A DNA stretch of 64,000 nucleotides, taken from assembly GCF_963666145.1 (NCBI RefSeq), contig NZ_OY762614.1, positions 124,001-188,000 on the forward strand. The letters are read 5' to 3'. Source of the stretch: an uncultured Desulfobacter sp. Lineage in GTDB: Bacteria > Desulfobacterota > Desulfobacteria > Desulfobacterales > Desulfobacteraceae. This document shows positions 46,618-55,871 of the stretch, piece after piece (within the stretch, counting starts at the first letter, position 1; every line of letters starts with the position of its first letter). The position numbers were made by a program, and so were the translations under genes. The notes beneath the pieces are model-generated. The model saw only the letters and a list, made by a program, of their open reading frames with translations. It did no database searches and was not told where the DNA came from.

Positions 46618-47716
46618 AAGCCCATTGGTCGGGCGACGGGATATCAGTCAATATGTCGAGGAAAATTTAGGCCTGGATGTGGTTGAAATTTTTAGGAACG
46701 GCAGCATTATCCATCCATCCCGGCAGAATGTAACCATCATACCTGATGATATTCTTCTGGTAAAAGGGGCGGCACAGGATCTGGTTTCCTGTCTGAAAAC
46801 CCAACATCTGTCTCTGGTTCAAGGGGATGACGATTTTACCTTTGGCGGGCAAACCGAAGAAAACCTAATTGTCGAACTCATTATCCCCCCGCTTTCATCC
46901 CTGTTAAGGGAGCCTTTGATATCTGCGGAATTGCAGTACGATTCAGATATTCGGATTATCGCCATACGAAGCCGGATGAGTTATTTTTCCTATCGCAAAA
47001 TACAGAAAGTAAAACTTAAGATCGGCGATATTATCCTCGTTCAGTGCCCCAGGAACAAGTTGGATAAACTCAGAAACAGTTCAGACTTTTTGCTCATTGA
47101 AGATATTCACCATGCAATCATAGACAAACAAAAGGCCGGCATTGCTTCGGGCATCTTTGCCGCCGTGGTGCTGGCGCCCACCTTAGGCTTAAGCGATATT
47201 ATGATCTGTGCCCTTGCCGGCGTTTTTTTAATGACAATCACCCACTGCCTGAGTTTGAAAGATGCTTACAGGTCTCTTCAGGCCGAGGTGCTTCTGCTGA
47301 TTGTCGGGACACTGGCGTTGGGGCTGGCCATGCAGAAAACCGGTGCGACCGAGCTCTATGCCCAGGCCTTTTTAACGTTGTTCCATGGCATGGGGCCGCA
47401 TGTCATTCTGTTTGCCATCATTTTTTTGACCAGTGTCTGCAGCCATACTTTAAGTAACAATGCCACGGCCGTTCTTCTGCTTCCCATCGCCATCTCCACG
47501 GCGGTCTCCCTCGGCGTTGATACCAGGCCGTTTATCATTGGCATCTGTTTTGGTGCCAGTGCATGTTATGCAAGCCCCATTGGCTACCAGACAAATCTGC
47601 TGGTCTACGGTCCCGGCGGATACAGGTTCTCCGACTTCATCAAGCTGGGCTTGCCATTGAATATCATGGTTATTGTTCTTGCCGGCCTTTTTATTCCGGT
47701 TTTCTGGCCCTTTTAA
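46605..47716 (+). pseudogene. SLC13/DASS-type transporter, C-terminal two thirds
   Basis: Family similarity starts at about 46605 (KSPLVGRRDISQYVEENLGL): one and a half TrkA-C domains (VEIFRNGSIIHPS..., SAELQYDSDIRIIAIRSR), then TM helices with LLIVGTLALGLAMQKTGA, SNNATAVLLLPIAI and ASACYASPIGYQTNLLVYGPGGYRFSDF, the sodium/sulfate or dicarboxylate symporter signature. The N-terminal half is gone; the open frame before 46605 is antisense of the fragment at 46399-46617. A fused truncated gene, not functional as it stands. Confidence 0.8.
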
Positions 47717-48048
47717 TGCTACGAGAAAGCTCAGAGTCACAATCCGAGTGCTCCTATCCGTTGTTGGCACCCTAAAAACGGACCTCTCCCAGCCGATAGT
47801 TCCCTTTTCAAACATCTCAGTTTGATCTTTCCAGTTTTAGGTTGCCCATACTAAAAATAGTCACCGCTGATTCTATAAAGGCTTAGGTGTTCATAAATAG
47901 ACATAATCAACACTCTAATGCCGCGTGTCACCTATCAGAAAGGGAAACTCGCCTAAGGTAATTGATGGTTATTTTTGCAAGCGCCAAAAGCTGCAAATGT
48001 CACCGTCTCTCGTCCTCCCGATCTGGTGCACACGCTTAACCCCGCGAA
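47717..48048. other. Intergenic region, nothing recognised
   Basis: About 330 bases between the SLC13 fragment and a small minus-strand gene. No gene, clear terminator or repeat seen. Confidence 0.4.
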
Positions 48049-48423
48049 TTAATCTGCTTCTTCTTTTCGCCCTAATGCTTTAACATACTTAGTTAATTTT
48101 CGACAAGTTGCCTTGTATGAATCAATTGCATATTTAGAATCACTGTGTTTTCTCTTAAACTCGTATAAGTAGGGGGCTTCTTCACAAATAAAAATATCTG
48201 GTGAGAAATTGGCATTATATCCGTATTGACATTCTAATATACCGATACTCCAACAATTATCAGCATGTTTTCGAATAGTACGTTCGGAAAGTCCCTGTTT
48301 TCCAAGGGCATCAATAAATTGAAATAATAATTTTCCTGTTTGTTGGGCAAACTTGTGGGATTTTTTATCCCAATGCCAGTCCTGAATAAAGTCCTCTAAT
48401 TCTTCATTGTCTATTTTTGTCAT
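48049..48423 (-). CDS. Hypothetical protein, 124 residues
   Basis: Soluble protein, not recognised. It starts MTKIDNEELEDFIQDWHWDKK, is rich in charged residues and aromatic residues, has LSERTIRKHADNCWSIGILEC in the middle and ends KALGRKEEAD. ATG at 48423 has GGGGTAAT before it. Composition argues for a real gene. AT-rich surroundings with the next two genes suggest an acquired island. Function unknown. Confidence 0.55.
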   Translation of the reverse strand: MTKIDNEELEDFIQDWHWDKKSHKFAQQTGKLLFQFIDALGKQGLSERTIRKHADNCWSIGILECQYGYNANFSPDIFICEEAPYLYEFKRKHSDSKYAIDSYKATCRKLTKYVKALGRKEEAD

Positions 48424-48647
48424 ATTACCCCGAATGTCTATCAGGTGGCATTTTCATGCTGATAGCCTTCATTTTACAGGAAATATTCATTATACTAATG
48501 CAAACTATTTAGCGTTCCCCGTAATAACACCACCAAATAGTGATTTCATCCAATAGGCTAATCGCGATGCTCGACACAGTCAGCACTGTATTCCACTCAT
48601 ACACAACGTTTTCAACCCTGTCCCTCTTTCAATTTCAATAGACTTTT

Positions 48648-49337
48648 TCAGCGATTCGCAAACCACACCCGATAATCTTGGATAAGTTGAGTATTGGCTG
48701 ATTGCTTGTCAATTACCGCTAATTCACAAAGCGGACAATCATATTTTCTACGACCCAACCTCAGTGCCACAATAACACCATACAAGTCATCAATTAACGA
48801 AATTTTTTTGACGATCACTCGATCTCCTGACCGCAATGGTCCTTGTTCCTGCCATTCATCAACCTCAGCGTCAAATGGAAAGGTCAAATGCTCTTCAAGA
48901 TAGGCTCCCCATCGTTTCATCACCGCCATCTCGTTTCCATGATCAACTCCGCGTAAGATTTGCTGAATCCGTTTGCCTACGTCACCTAACCAACTATAGC
49001 TTTTGTACAAAACCAGCTTAAGCTCTTTTTGGGCATGCTTCACGTCTTGTTCAGTATCTCTTGCTGTTGTCACCTCCACGTCATGAGGATATAATCCCAT
49101 TTGTGTCCAGTCCAATCCGTCTTCCTCACAGGTTTCAATGGATGATGCTGACATCTCTCGAAGCGTGATACTATCCCACTCAATATCGATGATCGTTGTC
49201 CCATCTTCCTGGGGTCTGATGTCAAGAATTCTCCCCTGCCATCCTTCAAGGCTGAATGCTTCGGTATCAGGATCAAGTACATTTGGTTTTACCCTAACCG
49301 AATCGCCAATGTTCAATGAGGTTTTGCTGTTATTCAT
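48648..49337 (-). CDS. Protein with SH3-like barrel N-domain, unknown function
   Basis: 229 residues from ATG 49337 (GGAGAAAAC upstream; the frame opens earlier at 49400 but without site). The N-terminus NIGDSVRVKPNVLDPDTEAFSLEGWQGRIL looks like a KOW/SH3-like barrel often annotated in calcium-binding-type hypothetical proteins; a second such barrel may be near SGDRVIVKKISLIDDLYGVIVALR. Between lies a helical section with ERC-like charge pattern. Two cysteines in YDCPLCEL. Role unknown. Confidence 0.6.
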   Translation of the reverse strand: MNNSKTSLNIGDSVRVKPNVLDPDTEAFSLEGWQGRILDIRPQEDGTTIIDIEWDSITLREMSASSIETCEEDGLDWTQMGLYPHDVEVTTARDTEQDVKHAQKELKLVLYKSYSWLGDVGKRIQQILRGVDHGNEMAVMKRWGAYLEEHLTFPFDAEVDEWQEQGPLRSGDRVIVKKISLIDDLYGVIVALRLGRRKYDCPLCELAVIDKQSANTQLIQDYRVWFANR

Positions 49338-49518
49338 ACTCAGTTTTCTCCTTATCTCTTTAGAATGCTTGCAAATTTTTTTCAATTTGCCACATAACAT
49401 AGTTGACTAAGCAGTAATTATATTTGTTGACAGTTTTTTCGGCCTTGAACCCTGTGGGCAAAAACAGATCAAAAGGACGCCCGTAAAAATGTTATCAAGA
49501 AGAGAATTATATTCTTGA

Positions 49519-50067
49519 TTATTTCTTTTTTAATTGAATTATCGATTCTTGTACTTTCACTGCACTATCATTCAAGCCTAAATCAGAAATATCAACAATT
49601 AGGTGGGCTTTTGAATTTGTAAGTCCAAAATAGGCAATATCTTTTTTTATCTCTTCAAGGTACATGCATTTTTCTTTTTCTGTCAAAATCTTTTCTATTG
49701 GGCGAGAATCGACATCATAGAATGATATCCTTTTCAGAATATTTTCCGAAGAGTCTTTCAAAACGACTATAATACCTTTGGATTTTTTGACTAAACGCCA
49801 ATAGTAATCCATTAGACCACTTGGTGGCAAAGCTATAACACTTCTTTTGGCCTGTTTTTTTGAAAGAAGGTTTTTAAGAGCTTTGGATGATTGCTTCCGA
49901 AATGCGTCGGTAGTCGTATGTTTTTTTTGCATCTTTTCAATTGACGTATCAAAAAAAGATTCAATTTCATCGTCAAGGTCATAGAAATTATAATTTAACT
50001 TTTTTGCCAACAAAGCCCCTATGGCCGATTTGCCAACGCAACTTACTCCTACTAAAAAAACTTTCAT
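49519..50067 (-). CDS. Shikimate kinase-like P-loop kinase
   Basis: 182 residues. Walker A VGVSCVGKSAIGALLAKKL (about 7-25), DLDDEIE at the shikimate kinase Asp position and KQSSKALKNLL, VIALPPSG where AroK has the substrate-binding segment. The lid and the C-terminal part diverge, and Gly of GSGKS is Cys-Val, so it may phosphorylate another small substrate. AT-rich, isolated, in an acquired region. Not the housekeeping aroK in my judgement. Confidence 0.65.
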   Translation of the reverse strand: MKVFLVGVSCVGKSAIGALLAKKLNYNFYDLDDEIESFFDTSIEKMQKKHTTTDAFRKQSSKALKNLLSKKQAKRSVIALPPSGLMDYYWRLVKKSKGIIVVLKDSSENILKRISFYDVDSRPIEKILTEKEKCMYLEEIKKDIAYFGLTNSKAHLIVDISDLGLNDSAVKVQESIIQLKKK

Positions 50068-50454
50068 ATCTGAAATTTCATTTCAACTATTTGGGATATT
50101 GCATAATGACTATAGTTGGCCGGTGTCACAACCTCATTTTTCTACTATACTCACTCGCTATTCAATAGCGTTTCTATTTTGTAGATTGGAATTCACGCAA
50201 TCCTTAGCCTGACAAAAATTCTTATTATTCAGTCTCCTCTCAAATAACATAGCTCTATTTATTTTTCACTCAGAGATCACAGCTATGGTAAAAAAGTAAC
50301 GCTGAAAAAAGGGTGTTCAATCATGGTATCATTGAAGGTTGAAACCCTTGTTAACAATAGCGTTCAATCCTTTTTCCAGTTCTTCGGCCACCCGCAATTG
50401 TAGGGTGAGCCTTAGCGTTTGTAGTCTCCATCGCCTTATCATAAAGGCTTGGCT
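50068..50454. other. Intergenic region, possible gene remnant
   Basis: About 390 bases. On the minus strand a short open stretch ending near 50330 reads RVAEELEKGLNAIVNKGF, which may be the tail of an old gene, but it has no start or family match. Otherwise nothing seen. Confidence 0.3.
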
Positions 50455-51145
50455 GTAGAGTCAAGGGTAGGCGCGGTGGCAAATTTACTCCGTTTCCTAC
50501 CCCTGCTCATCAAACCGGACGTGCGGAGCTACCGCATCCGGCTTTCCGACTGACTTCACCTTAAGGAACACGTCGTACGGTACGTTTCATCGGTCTCGGC
50601 AAGAGCACCCCAAGTTCGCCAAATACTCTCTCCGATGGAAACCGTCGTATGCCTCGTGAACGCACTTTGTGCCGACTGACCAGAAAGCGTCTGACGCGAT
50701 TATAAACATGGCGCTCAACAGCACGATAGGCTATCTGAGTCGTGCCGTAACAGAAGTAAGCACTCCAACCCTGTAATAGATCGTTGAGCCGATCCCTAAC
50801 ATCCGGCCATGCGCTCTTTTCACCGGGTCGCAGTATGTCTCTCACTTTCTGCTTCAACCGCTTTACGCTCTTCTTTGATGGGCTGGCACCCATATACTTT
50901 CTTCCTGTTTTCCGAAAACAGATTTGCCCAAAGGTGTACCCGAGAAAATCAAAATTCCCGTTTCGGGCATTTACAATGAGGGTCTTGTCCTGATTCAATT
51001 TGAGCCCAAGGCGCTCCATAACAACATCGGTCAGATTCAACGCTTCCGAGGCATCACCTCGACTCAGGATAACAAAATCATCGGCATAGGAAACAATCCG
51101 AGCACGAAAAATTTCGTTACACCCCTTGATCCGCCAATATTTTAG
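50455..51145 (-). mobile_element. Group II intron E, 3' part only
   Basis: Minus-strand intron end: C-terminal RT/maturase frame, domain V near 50500-50550 (GGAAAGCCGGATGCGGTAGC) and 3' end CCTTGACTCTAC at 50455. Its 5' part is cut off at 51145 by the left inverted repeat of an insertion sequence, and is not found on the other side of that element. Confidence 0.8.
50561..51145 (-). pseudogene. Group II intron reverse transcriptase, C-terminal part (intron E)
   Basis: The frame runs through ARIVSYADDFVILSRG (RT active site), LGLKLNQDKTLIV, FDFLGYTF and the GIIM maturase region LLQGWSAYFCYG to the stop at 50561. The first part of the RT is missing because of the IS at 51146. Non-functional. 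Confidence 0.85.
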
Positions 51146-52895
51146 GGCTACCGGTTTAAGCCGGGACAGTTTTTAATTTCAAATAGTTATTTGAGGCAGT
51201 ATTTTTATACTGACGTGGCAAAGGTAAATCATCCATTTTATGAACAACCCATTCAAAAAGGTCTGGAAACTCTTTACCAAATAATCGATTCGCCGCAGTG
51301 GTACCGTCAAATCGTTTCAATGTAAAATTGTGAATAATGGTTAATGCTTTTAGACGTTCTGGCAAAATTCCTCTTCCGCTATGATGGCGTTGAGAGAGGT
51401 AGCCGTTTCGCCCTTCGACAGCCGAAGAAGTTCTTTGAAAATTTGAAACCATCCAATCTGCCCATGACTGCCAGGTTTTATTTCCGATTTGAATCGGTGT
51501 CGATGAATCCATTTCCAGTTGTCTGCGAGCAAGACTCAAAGCAGATGCATACTCTTTTTTCAATTCTTGATTTTTCGTTTTCGATGTTTGCTTTTTCCAG
51601 TAAACATAGGGTAAAAAAATTTCAAGAAGCCATGTCTTGCATTTTTCATCTATCTCATATTGGGCAAGGCTTTCATCTGCCAGCAACCACCAGTAGTTAA
51701 TTAGCCAAGCAATATCTTCAATCTGTCGACCAAATTTCCCCAAACGATCATTTTTGTCATTGATACAGTATGTTGCGCGCAACAGAGATAGTTTCACCAA
51801 GTTTTCTGACAGCTCCTCTTTTAAATCCGCTGAATTTTTTACACTATTTGTTTTCAAGTTAAATGGGTGAACGGCTTTTGATATGTCGTGAAGGGCGGTA
51901 TGGTAAGATTTTTTACCCTTTTCTAAATGCGTCTGCTCATTTTGCAGTTTTTGAATTAATATTTTTTGCGCACTTATTTTGTTTGCATTCCCACCAACTT
52001 CCTTCAGGAGAGCCAAAGTGAGCAACGCCTTGTCAATTTTCTTTGTGAGAGCAGATCTTTTTTTACCAAAAGCAGACCCAAATGTTTTTACAATTTCATA
52101 TTCAGCATGAAACAAATCTGGAATACTCGGACAATTAAATCCTGTTTCACCCAGTTTTATCAATGCTTTTGCACGATCACTGACAAAATATTGAATATCA
52201 AGGTTAAGATTTTGAACGGCTGTCGTTGTTTTTTGAAACCATGTTTTATAGGTCCTATTATCGCTGGCTTCTTCAAAGAAAATATACCCTGAAGACAGAT
52301 CCATTAACACCAGGATCATTTCTTCAAAAAAGGTTTCATCAACACCCCCAACAATTTTGAGTGGTTTTAAGGACATATCAGATGATTGATGGATTTCCTG
52401 AAACTCAATTATAAGCTTTTCAATCTTCTTCCGCATAGTTTTAATTGATGGAGCAGAGACTCCAACATGTTTTTCAATACGCAAAAGTTGAAAAAAATCA
52501 GAAATCATGTCAGCGCCTACACCGTACCGGATTCCAAAATGAAAAATGACTCCGAAAACAAGCAGCTTTAGCCATGCCAACCCTGCAGCACTTTCCCAAA
52601 AATATGATTCTGGATGAATATTTCGTTTTTGAACAGCAATAACAATTCGATGTGCGCTACTCTTTGATATCTTTACACATTTAGCAAGTTTTCTTAGAGA
52701 AACTTTGACCGGACTGCGCTCGAAAAAAGAAACAACTTTTTGACTTCGTAATCGTAATGAAATATCAGAACTCCACAATTAGCTTATTATTTTAATATCT
52801 GTGAGAGTTCTATTTAATAGACGGAATCAAATGTCCAGTTTTTTAATCAAAAAAGCGTGCCCTGTTAAAAAATGTCCCAGCTTAAATCGGTAGCC
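51146..52895 (-). mobile_element. Insertion sequence with DUF6399-type transposase
   Basis: Terminal inverted repeats of about 31 bases with four mismatches: GGCTACCGGTTTAAGCCGGG at 51146 and the complement of the end at 52865-52895 (GGCTACCGATTTAAGCTGGG). A single transposase gene fills the element, and its stop codon lies inside the left repeat. Total length 1750 bases. It truncated intron E. Confidence 0.85.
51156..52778 (-). CDS. DUF6399-family transposase
   Basis: 540 residues. N-terminal HTH (LRKLAKCVKISKSSAHRIVIA), a central DDE-type core with VGGVDETFFEEM, YFVSDRAKALIKL and PDLFHAEYEI, a helical middle region and the conserved C-terminal block SSAVEGRNGYLSQRHHSGRG plus TIIHNFTLKRFDGTTAANRLF. 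These match proteins annotated as DUF6399. Catalytic residues are suggested as Asp in GGVDE and VSDRA and Glu in VEGRN. Complete, with both ends of the IS present, so possibly still mobile. Confidence 0.8.
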   Translation of the reverse strand: MWSSDISLRLRSQKVVSFFERSPVKVSLRKLAKCVKISKSSAHRIVIAVQKRNIHPESYFWESAAGLAWLKLLVFGVIFHFGIRYGVGADMISDFFQLLRIEKHVGVSAPSIKTMRKKIEKLIIEFQEIHQSSDMSLKPLKIVGGVDETFFEEMILVLMDLSSGYIFFEEASDNRTYKTWFQKTTTAVQNLNLDIQYFVSDRAKALIKLGETGFNCPSIPDLFHAEYEIVKTFGSAFGKKRSALTKKIDKALLTLALLKEVGGNANKISAQKILIQKLQNEQTHLEKGKKSYHTALHDISKAVHPFNLKTNSVKNSADLKEELSENLVKLSLLRATYCINDKNDRLGKFGRQIEDIAWLINYWWLLADESLAQYEIDEKCKTWLLEIFLPYVYWKKQTSKTKNQELKKEYASALSLARRQLEMDSSTPIQIGNKTWQSWADWMVSNFQRTSSAVEGRNGYLSQRHHSGRGILPERLKALTIIHNFTLKRFDGTTAANRLFGKEFPDLFEWVVHKMDDLPLPRQYKNTASNNYLKLKTVPA

Positions 52896-52988
52896 TGAAA
52901 TATTTACTGCACAGGCACCGGACAACAAAAGCGGCAGAAATTATGAGCCCAGTGCAATGGCGATGATGGCCATTTTAAAATATGCTGG

Positions 52989-54172
52989 TTATAACGGATT
53001 TGGGGGACCCGTCCGTAAGCCTCCCAATGAAGCTGAAATCAAAAGGTTCTGAAGCCAATTCTCGTGGTATTGGAATCCGTTCACTCTTTCAAAAGAACTC
53101 ACATGGCCCTTTTGCTTTACCGTCCACGGATTGAGTGGAGCAAAATTTTGGATAAGAGCCCAGGCACGTATACTGAGATTGGCCGATTTCATAGTGCCAT
53201 GAAAATACTTGGTGCTGAATAAATGACGGTCCATCCGTTGCATCAGCCGGTCAACCATGTTGCTTGTTCTATGTGCACCAGGAAAATCATAAGCTTCGGA
53301 AAACTGTGGAAGATTATCCTTGAGCTTCTTGATCTTGGCTGAAATTACGTCTGGGATTTCGTTCTGCGTATTTTGACAATGTTCGGAAAGCCTCCGAACT
53401 CTCTGTGAGAATGCCCCCTTAGACTCTGCCCGAAAGCAGTCCCATAACCTGGTCGCCATATCCAGGAAATGCTCCTTATATTTTTTGCGTGAGCGATCAC
53501 GTATGCCAATATATATGTGTAAGAAGCAGGATAACACAGTTATCTTGGGGAACAATTTTCTCCAGGCTTTCTGCGTTGACCGCCATCCGTCGGTATTGAC
53601 AGTTTCTGGCTGATATCCCGGATTAATACATTCAGCCTCCTCTTTAAATACCCCGTAAGCTTTTTGGAGGTCTTTGCCGGAGGCCGTTTCGGAAACACTG
53701 GCTCCTAAAATACAGTTTTTCCCAGCCGTCGTTGCAATATAGGTCTTTTCTCCCAAAAGACGAGTATGCTTTTCATCAGCAGAAACATGTTGGGGTAATG
53801 TATCTGGGGATTTAATCGTGGTTCCCACAAGACTATGTCGGCCAAGGGATGCTTCAAGGCGATACCAATACATGGAATTTTTACCGAAGCAGTAACTCAA
53901 AGCCCAAAACGGGACTGCAAACTTCCGCAAAAATAACGGTTTCTCAACATCTTTTACAAGACCACTCATATAGGGCATGGCAAACGAAGGTCGTATGGTA
54001 TAACTGACACCTGCTATTACAATTCTCCTGATTTTCAATTTCAGTTTTTTGGAGAATCGGATCTCCTTCATTTTGTATCCGTTAGTGATTTCAACGGGGA
54101 AAAGCTCGGGATATTTCATGATTACCATGTCTAATACCATCCGAAATTGGGCTGCCTGCTGGATGACCAGCT
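52989..54172 (-). pseudogene. MULE-like IS transposase, 5' end cut by a transposon
   Basis: 383 residues from the first ATG (54140) and about ten more upstream in frame (LVIQQAAQFR) up to the edge of the transposon. Core: HVSADEKHTRLLGEKTYIA, NTDGWRSTQKAWRKLFP and CFLHIYIGIRDR form the DDE region, AHRTSNMVDRLMQRMDRHL and the end AWALIQNFAPLNPW are typical of MULE-domain transposases. Its N-terminal codons appear to lie on the far side of the transposon (58392-58434), so it is interrupted. Confidence 0.7.
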
Positions 54173-54227
54173 TTAAAAAGTGTAACGCTTATCCCCGATA
54201 TTCATAACGAAATAATGTAACGGCCAG

Positions 54228-54303
54228 ATACCCCGCCGCCATACCCCGCCAAGAAAATCATAAAATCATACCCCGCATGCCTATCCCGCCGATAGACCCC
54301 GCC
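54228..54303. repeat. Short repeats in the left end of the transposon
   Basis: Five close copies of ATACCCCGCC: 54228-54237, 54241-54250, 54268-54276, 54281-54290 (TATCCCGCC) and 54295-54303 (GACCCCGCC). Repeated sites of this type near one end of Mu/Tn7-like elements bind the transposase. Confidence 0.6.
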
Positions 54304-54360
54304 GTTGATTCATTCAAAATTTGCTACATATAATCTCCCTGATTCGAATCTTGGAGAAAA

Positions 54361-54711
54361 ATGATGGCAAAGAATTCTCGTGGAAAACGCCCTTGTTCTA
54401 TTTGCCGAAAATGGTTTGCTCCTGATGTAAGACAAAAAGGCAGGCAGAGAACATGTAGCCCGGCTTGCCAAAATGAGCTTCATCGCAGGCAATGTGAAAA
54501 TTGGAACAGGAAAAATAAAGCTGTCTCCAAAAATAATTATCTGGCAAAAAAGCTTGAAGAGGCAGAGAACCTTCAAACATCCGGAAAATTGCCTGTTCTA
54601 CCATTGGAAGTTATTGAAATAGAATACGGTATCAAGCCGGCAATTATCGCCCAATACCTGGTCACCCAGGTTATCAGCCACACCAAAGAAAAAATTCGAG
54701 AATTCCCATAA
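54361..54711 (+). CDS. Small zinc-binding protein of the transposon
   Basis: 116 residues with a C-x2-C...C-x3-C pattern: RPCSICRKWFAPDVRQKGRQ then CSPACQNELHRRQC, followed by a basic helix (ENWNRKNKAVSK) and a C-terminal half with EVIEIEYGIKPAIIAQYLV. Probably binds DNA or RNA. First gene of the transposon, ATG 54361 after GGAG. Similar short proteins are found next to transposases in deltaproteobacteria; role unknown. Confidence 0.6.
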   Translation: MMAKNSRGKRPCSICRKWFAPDVRQKGRQRTCSPACQNELHRRQCENWNRKNKAVSKNNYLAKKLEEAENLQTSGKLPVLPLEVIEIEYGIKPAIIAQYLVTQVISHTKEKIREFP

Positions 54712-54721
54712 ACGCCTCTGA

Positions 54722-54842
54722 CTAATCGAATATTGATTTCAAGAGACATGATTGGAGTAACTTCTTGTAATATTAGGATATATGAACATACTAATCGGAT
54801 TTTGATTCTAAGAGACATCATGTGCGTAAGTTATTGATAATA
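54722..54842. repeat. Two imperfect 52-bp direct repeats
   Basis: CTAATCGAATATTGATTTCA at 54722 and CTAATCGGATTTTGATTCTA at 54791, each followed by AAGAGACAT and ending TAATAT, separated by 17 bases. Between the zinc protein gene and the CHC2 gene, so candidate internal regulatory or transposase sites. Confidence 0.65.
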
Positions 54843-54954
54843 TATATGGATACAAACAGAGTAATCAGCATCCCAGTTCAAGAGGCAACTGACAACCGAC
54901 CCTGGCCGGTGATATAAAAAGGCATCTGAAATTCTAAAAATAAGGAGATGTCTC

Positions 54955-55311
54955 ATGGCGCACAGGTTTTCATCACGGGAATTATTTGAACTGAGGAACA
55001 ATATCCCTGTGGATATGCTGATCAGGGATCATTTACAGATTCCATCTAAAATCAGGGATGGCTATTTCCGTTTTCTATGCCCTCTGTGCAATGAATTTCA
55101 AACGGCTGTAAATTCAACCACGAACCTGGCCAGGTGCTTCCGGTGCGAAAAAAACTTTAACACCATCGACCTTGTCATGAAAATCAAGGGATATGGATTC
55201 CGGGACAGCGTCCTGTTTTTGAAGCAGATAAATACTGCCCACCAGGTTCCGGCATCAAAGATAGCTGCCTTGGTCGCTGCAATCGGCAAACCCATGCCGG
55301 GAGGGCAATGA
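54955..55311 (+). CDS. CHC2-type zinc-finger protein (DnaG N-domain-like)
   Basis: 118 residues. Helix ELRNNIPVDMLIRDHLQIP, then FRFLCPLCNEFQTAVN and NLARCFRCEKNFNTIDLVMKIKG, the zinc ribbon of bacterial primases (CHC2), and DSVLFLKQI. No TOPRIM or polymerase domain follows, so it is a stand-alone zinc-binding module and is unlikely to be a primase by itself. Its stop overlaps the next start by 4 bases. Good site AAGGAG before ATG. Confidence 0.8.
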   Translation: MAHRFSSRELFELRNNIPVDMLIRDHLQIPSKIRDGYFRFLCPLCNEFQTAVNSTTNLARCFRCEKNFNTIDLVMKIKGYGFRDSVLFLKQINTAHQVPASKIAALVAAIGKPMPGGQ

Positions 55312-55871
55312 GTATGAAACGGTTGGCCAAGCTTGAAACCCTGATTGCCCGGAATCAGGAGTGTTTTTCCAAAATCGGCAAGGCCTTGAAAGAAATTCGT
55401 GACAATCGTTTGTATAAGCAGGCTCTGTTTGAATCATTCGAAACATATACCAGGGCGCGATGGGATATGGGAAAATCCCATGCTTACCGCCTGATCAAAT
55501 TTTATGAAGTCATCTATAATCTGTCCCCAATTGGGGACAGATTACCGGCCAACGAATCCCAGGCACGGCCTCTTACTCAACTGGATTCCATAGAACAGCG
55601 CCAACTTTGGAAGGAGATTATAGAAAGCGGCATGGAGTTAACCGCGCGTAACATCAAAAAATTTATCGACTCCCGAAAAACGGCATCGGTAACCAAACCG
55701 GATCTGACGGATCAAATTTCGAATGAATACATGGCTGTTGTAAAGGCAATGCTTGAACAGGTCCGTGTGGCACAGCATGATCATTGGCAGCAGACCTCTC
55801 GCCCGGCTGCATTGTTGTGGCATCGGGTCATACACGAAAAGATTGTATCAACGGGGGCAGATAATGGATGA
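55308..55871 (+). CDS. ParB-like helix-turn-helix protein of the transposon
   Basis: 187 residues. The segment IGKALKEIRDNRLYK, FETYTRARWDMGKSHAYRLI, ANESQARPLTQL and MELTARNIKKFID is the DNA-binding motif region often found in plasmid and phage ParB/KorB-type HTH proteins. C-terminal part has LEQVRVAQHDHWQQT. ATG at 55308 overlaps the CHC2 gene by 4 bases; the end overlaps the transposase start by 8. It may recognise the ends or the target, or regulate the element. Confidence 0.65.
   Translation: MSMKRLAKLETLIARNQECFSKIGKALKEIRDNRLYKQALFESFETYTRARWDMGKSHAYRLIKFYEVIYNLSPIGDRLPANESQARPLTQLDSIEQRQLWKEIIESGMELTARNIKKFIDSRKTASVTKPDLTDQISNEYMAVVKAMLEQVRVAQHDHWQQTSRPAALLWHRVIHEKIVSTGADNG

Noticed and set aside
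54955..55311. Functional primase
   Set aside because: Only the CHC2 zinc ribbon is present; there is no TOPRIM or archaeal-type polymerase domain.
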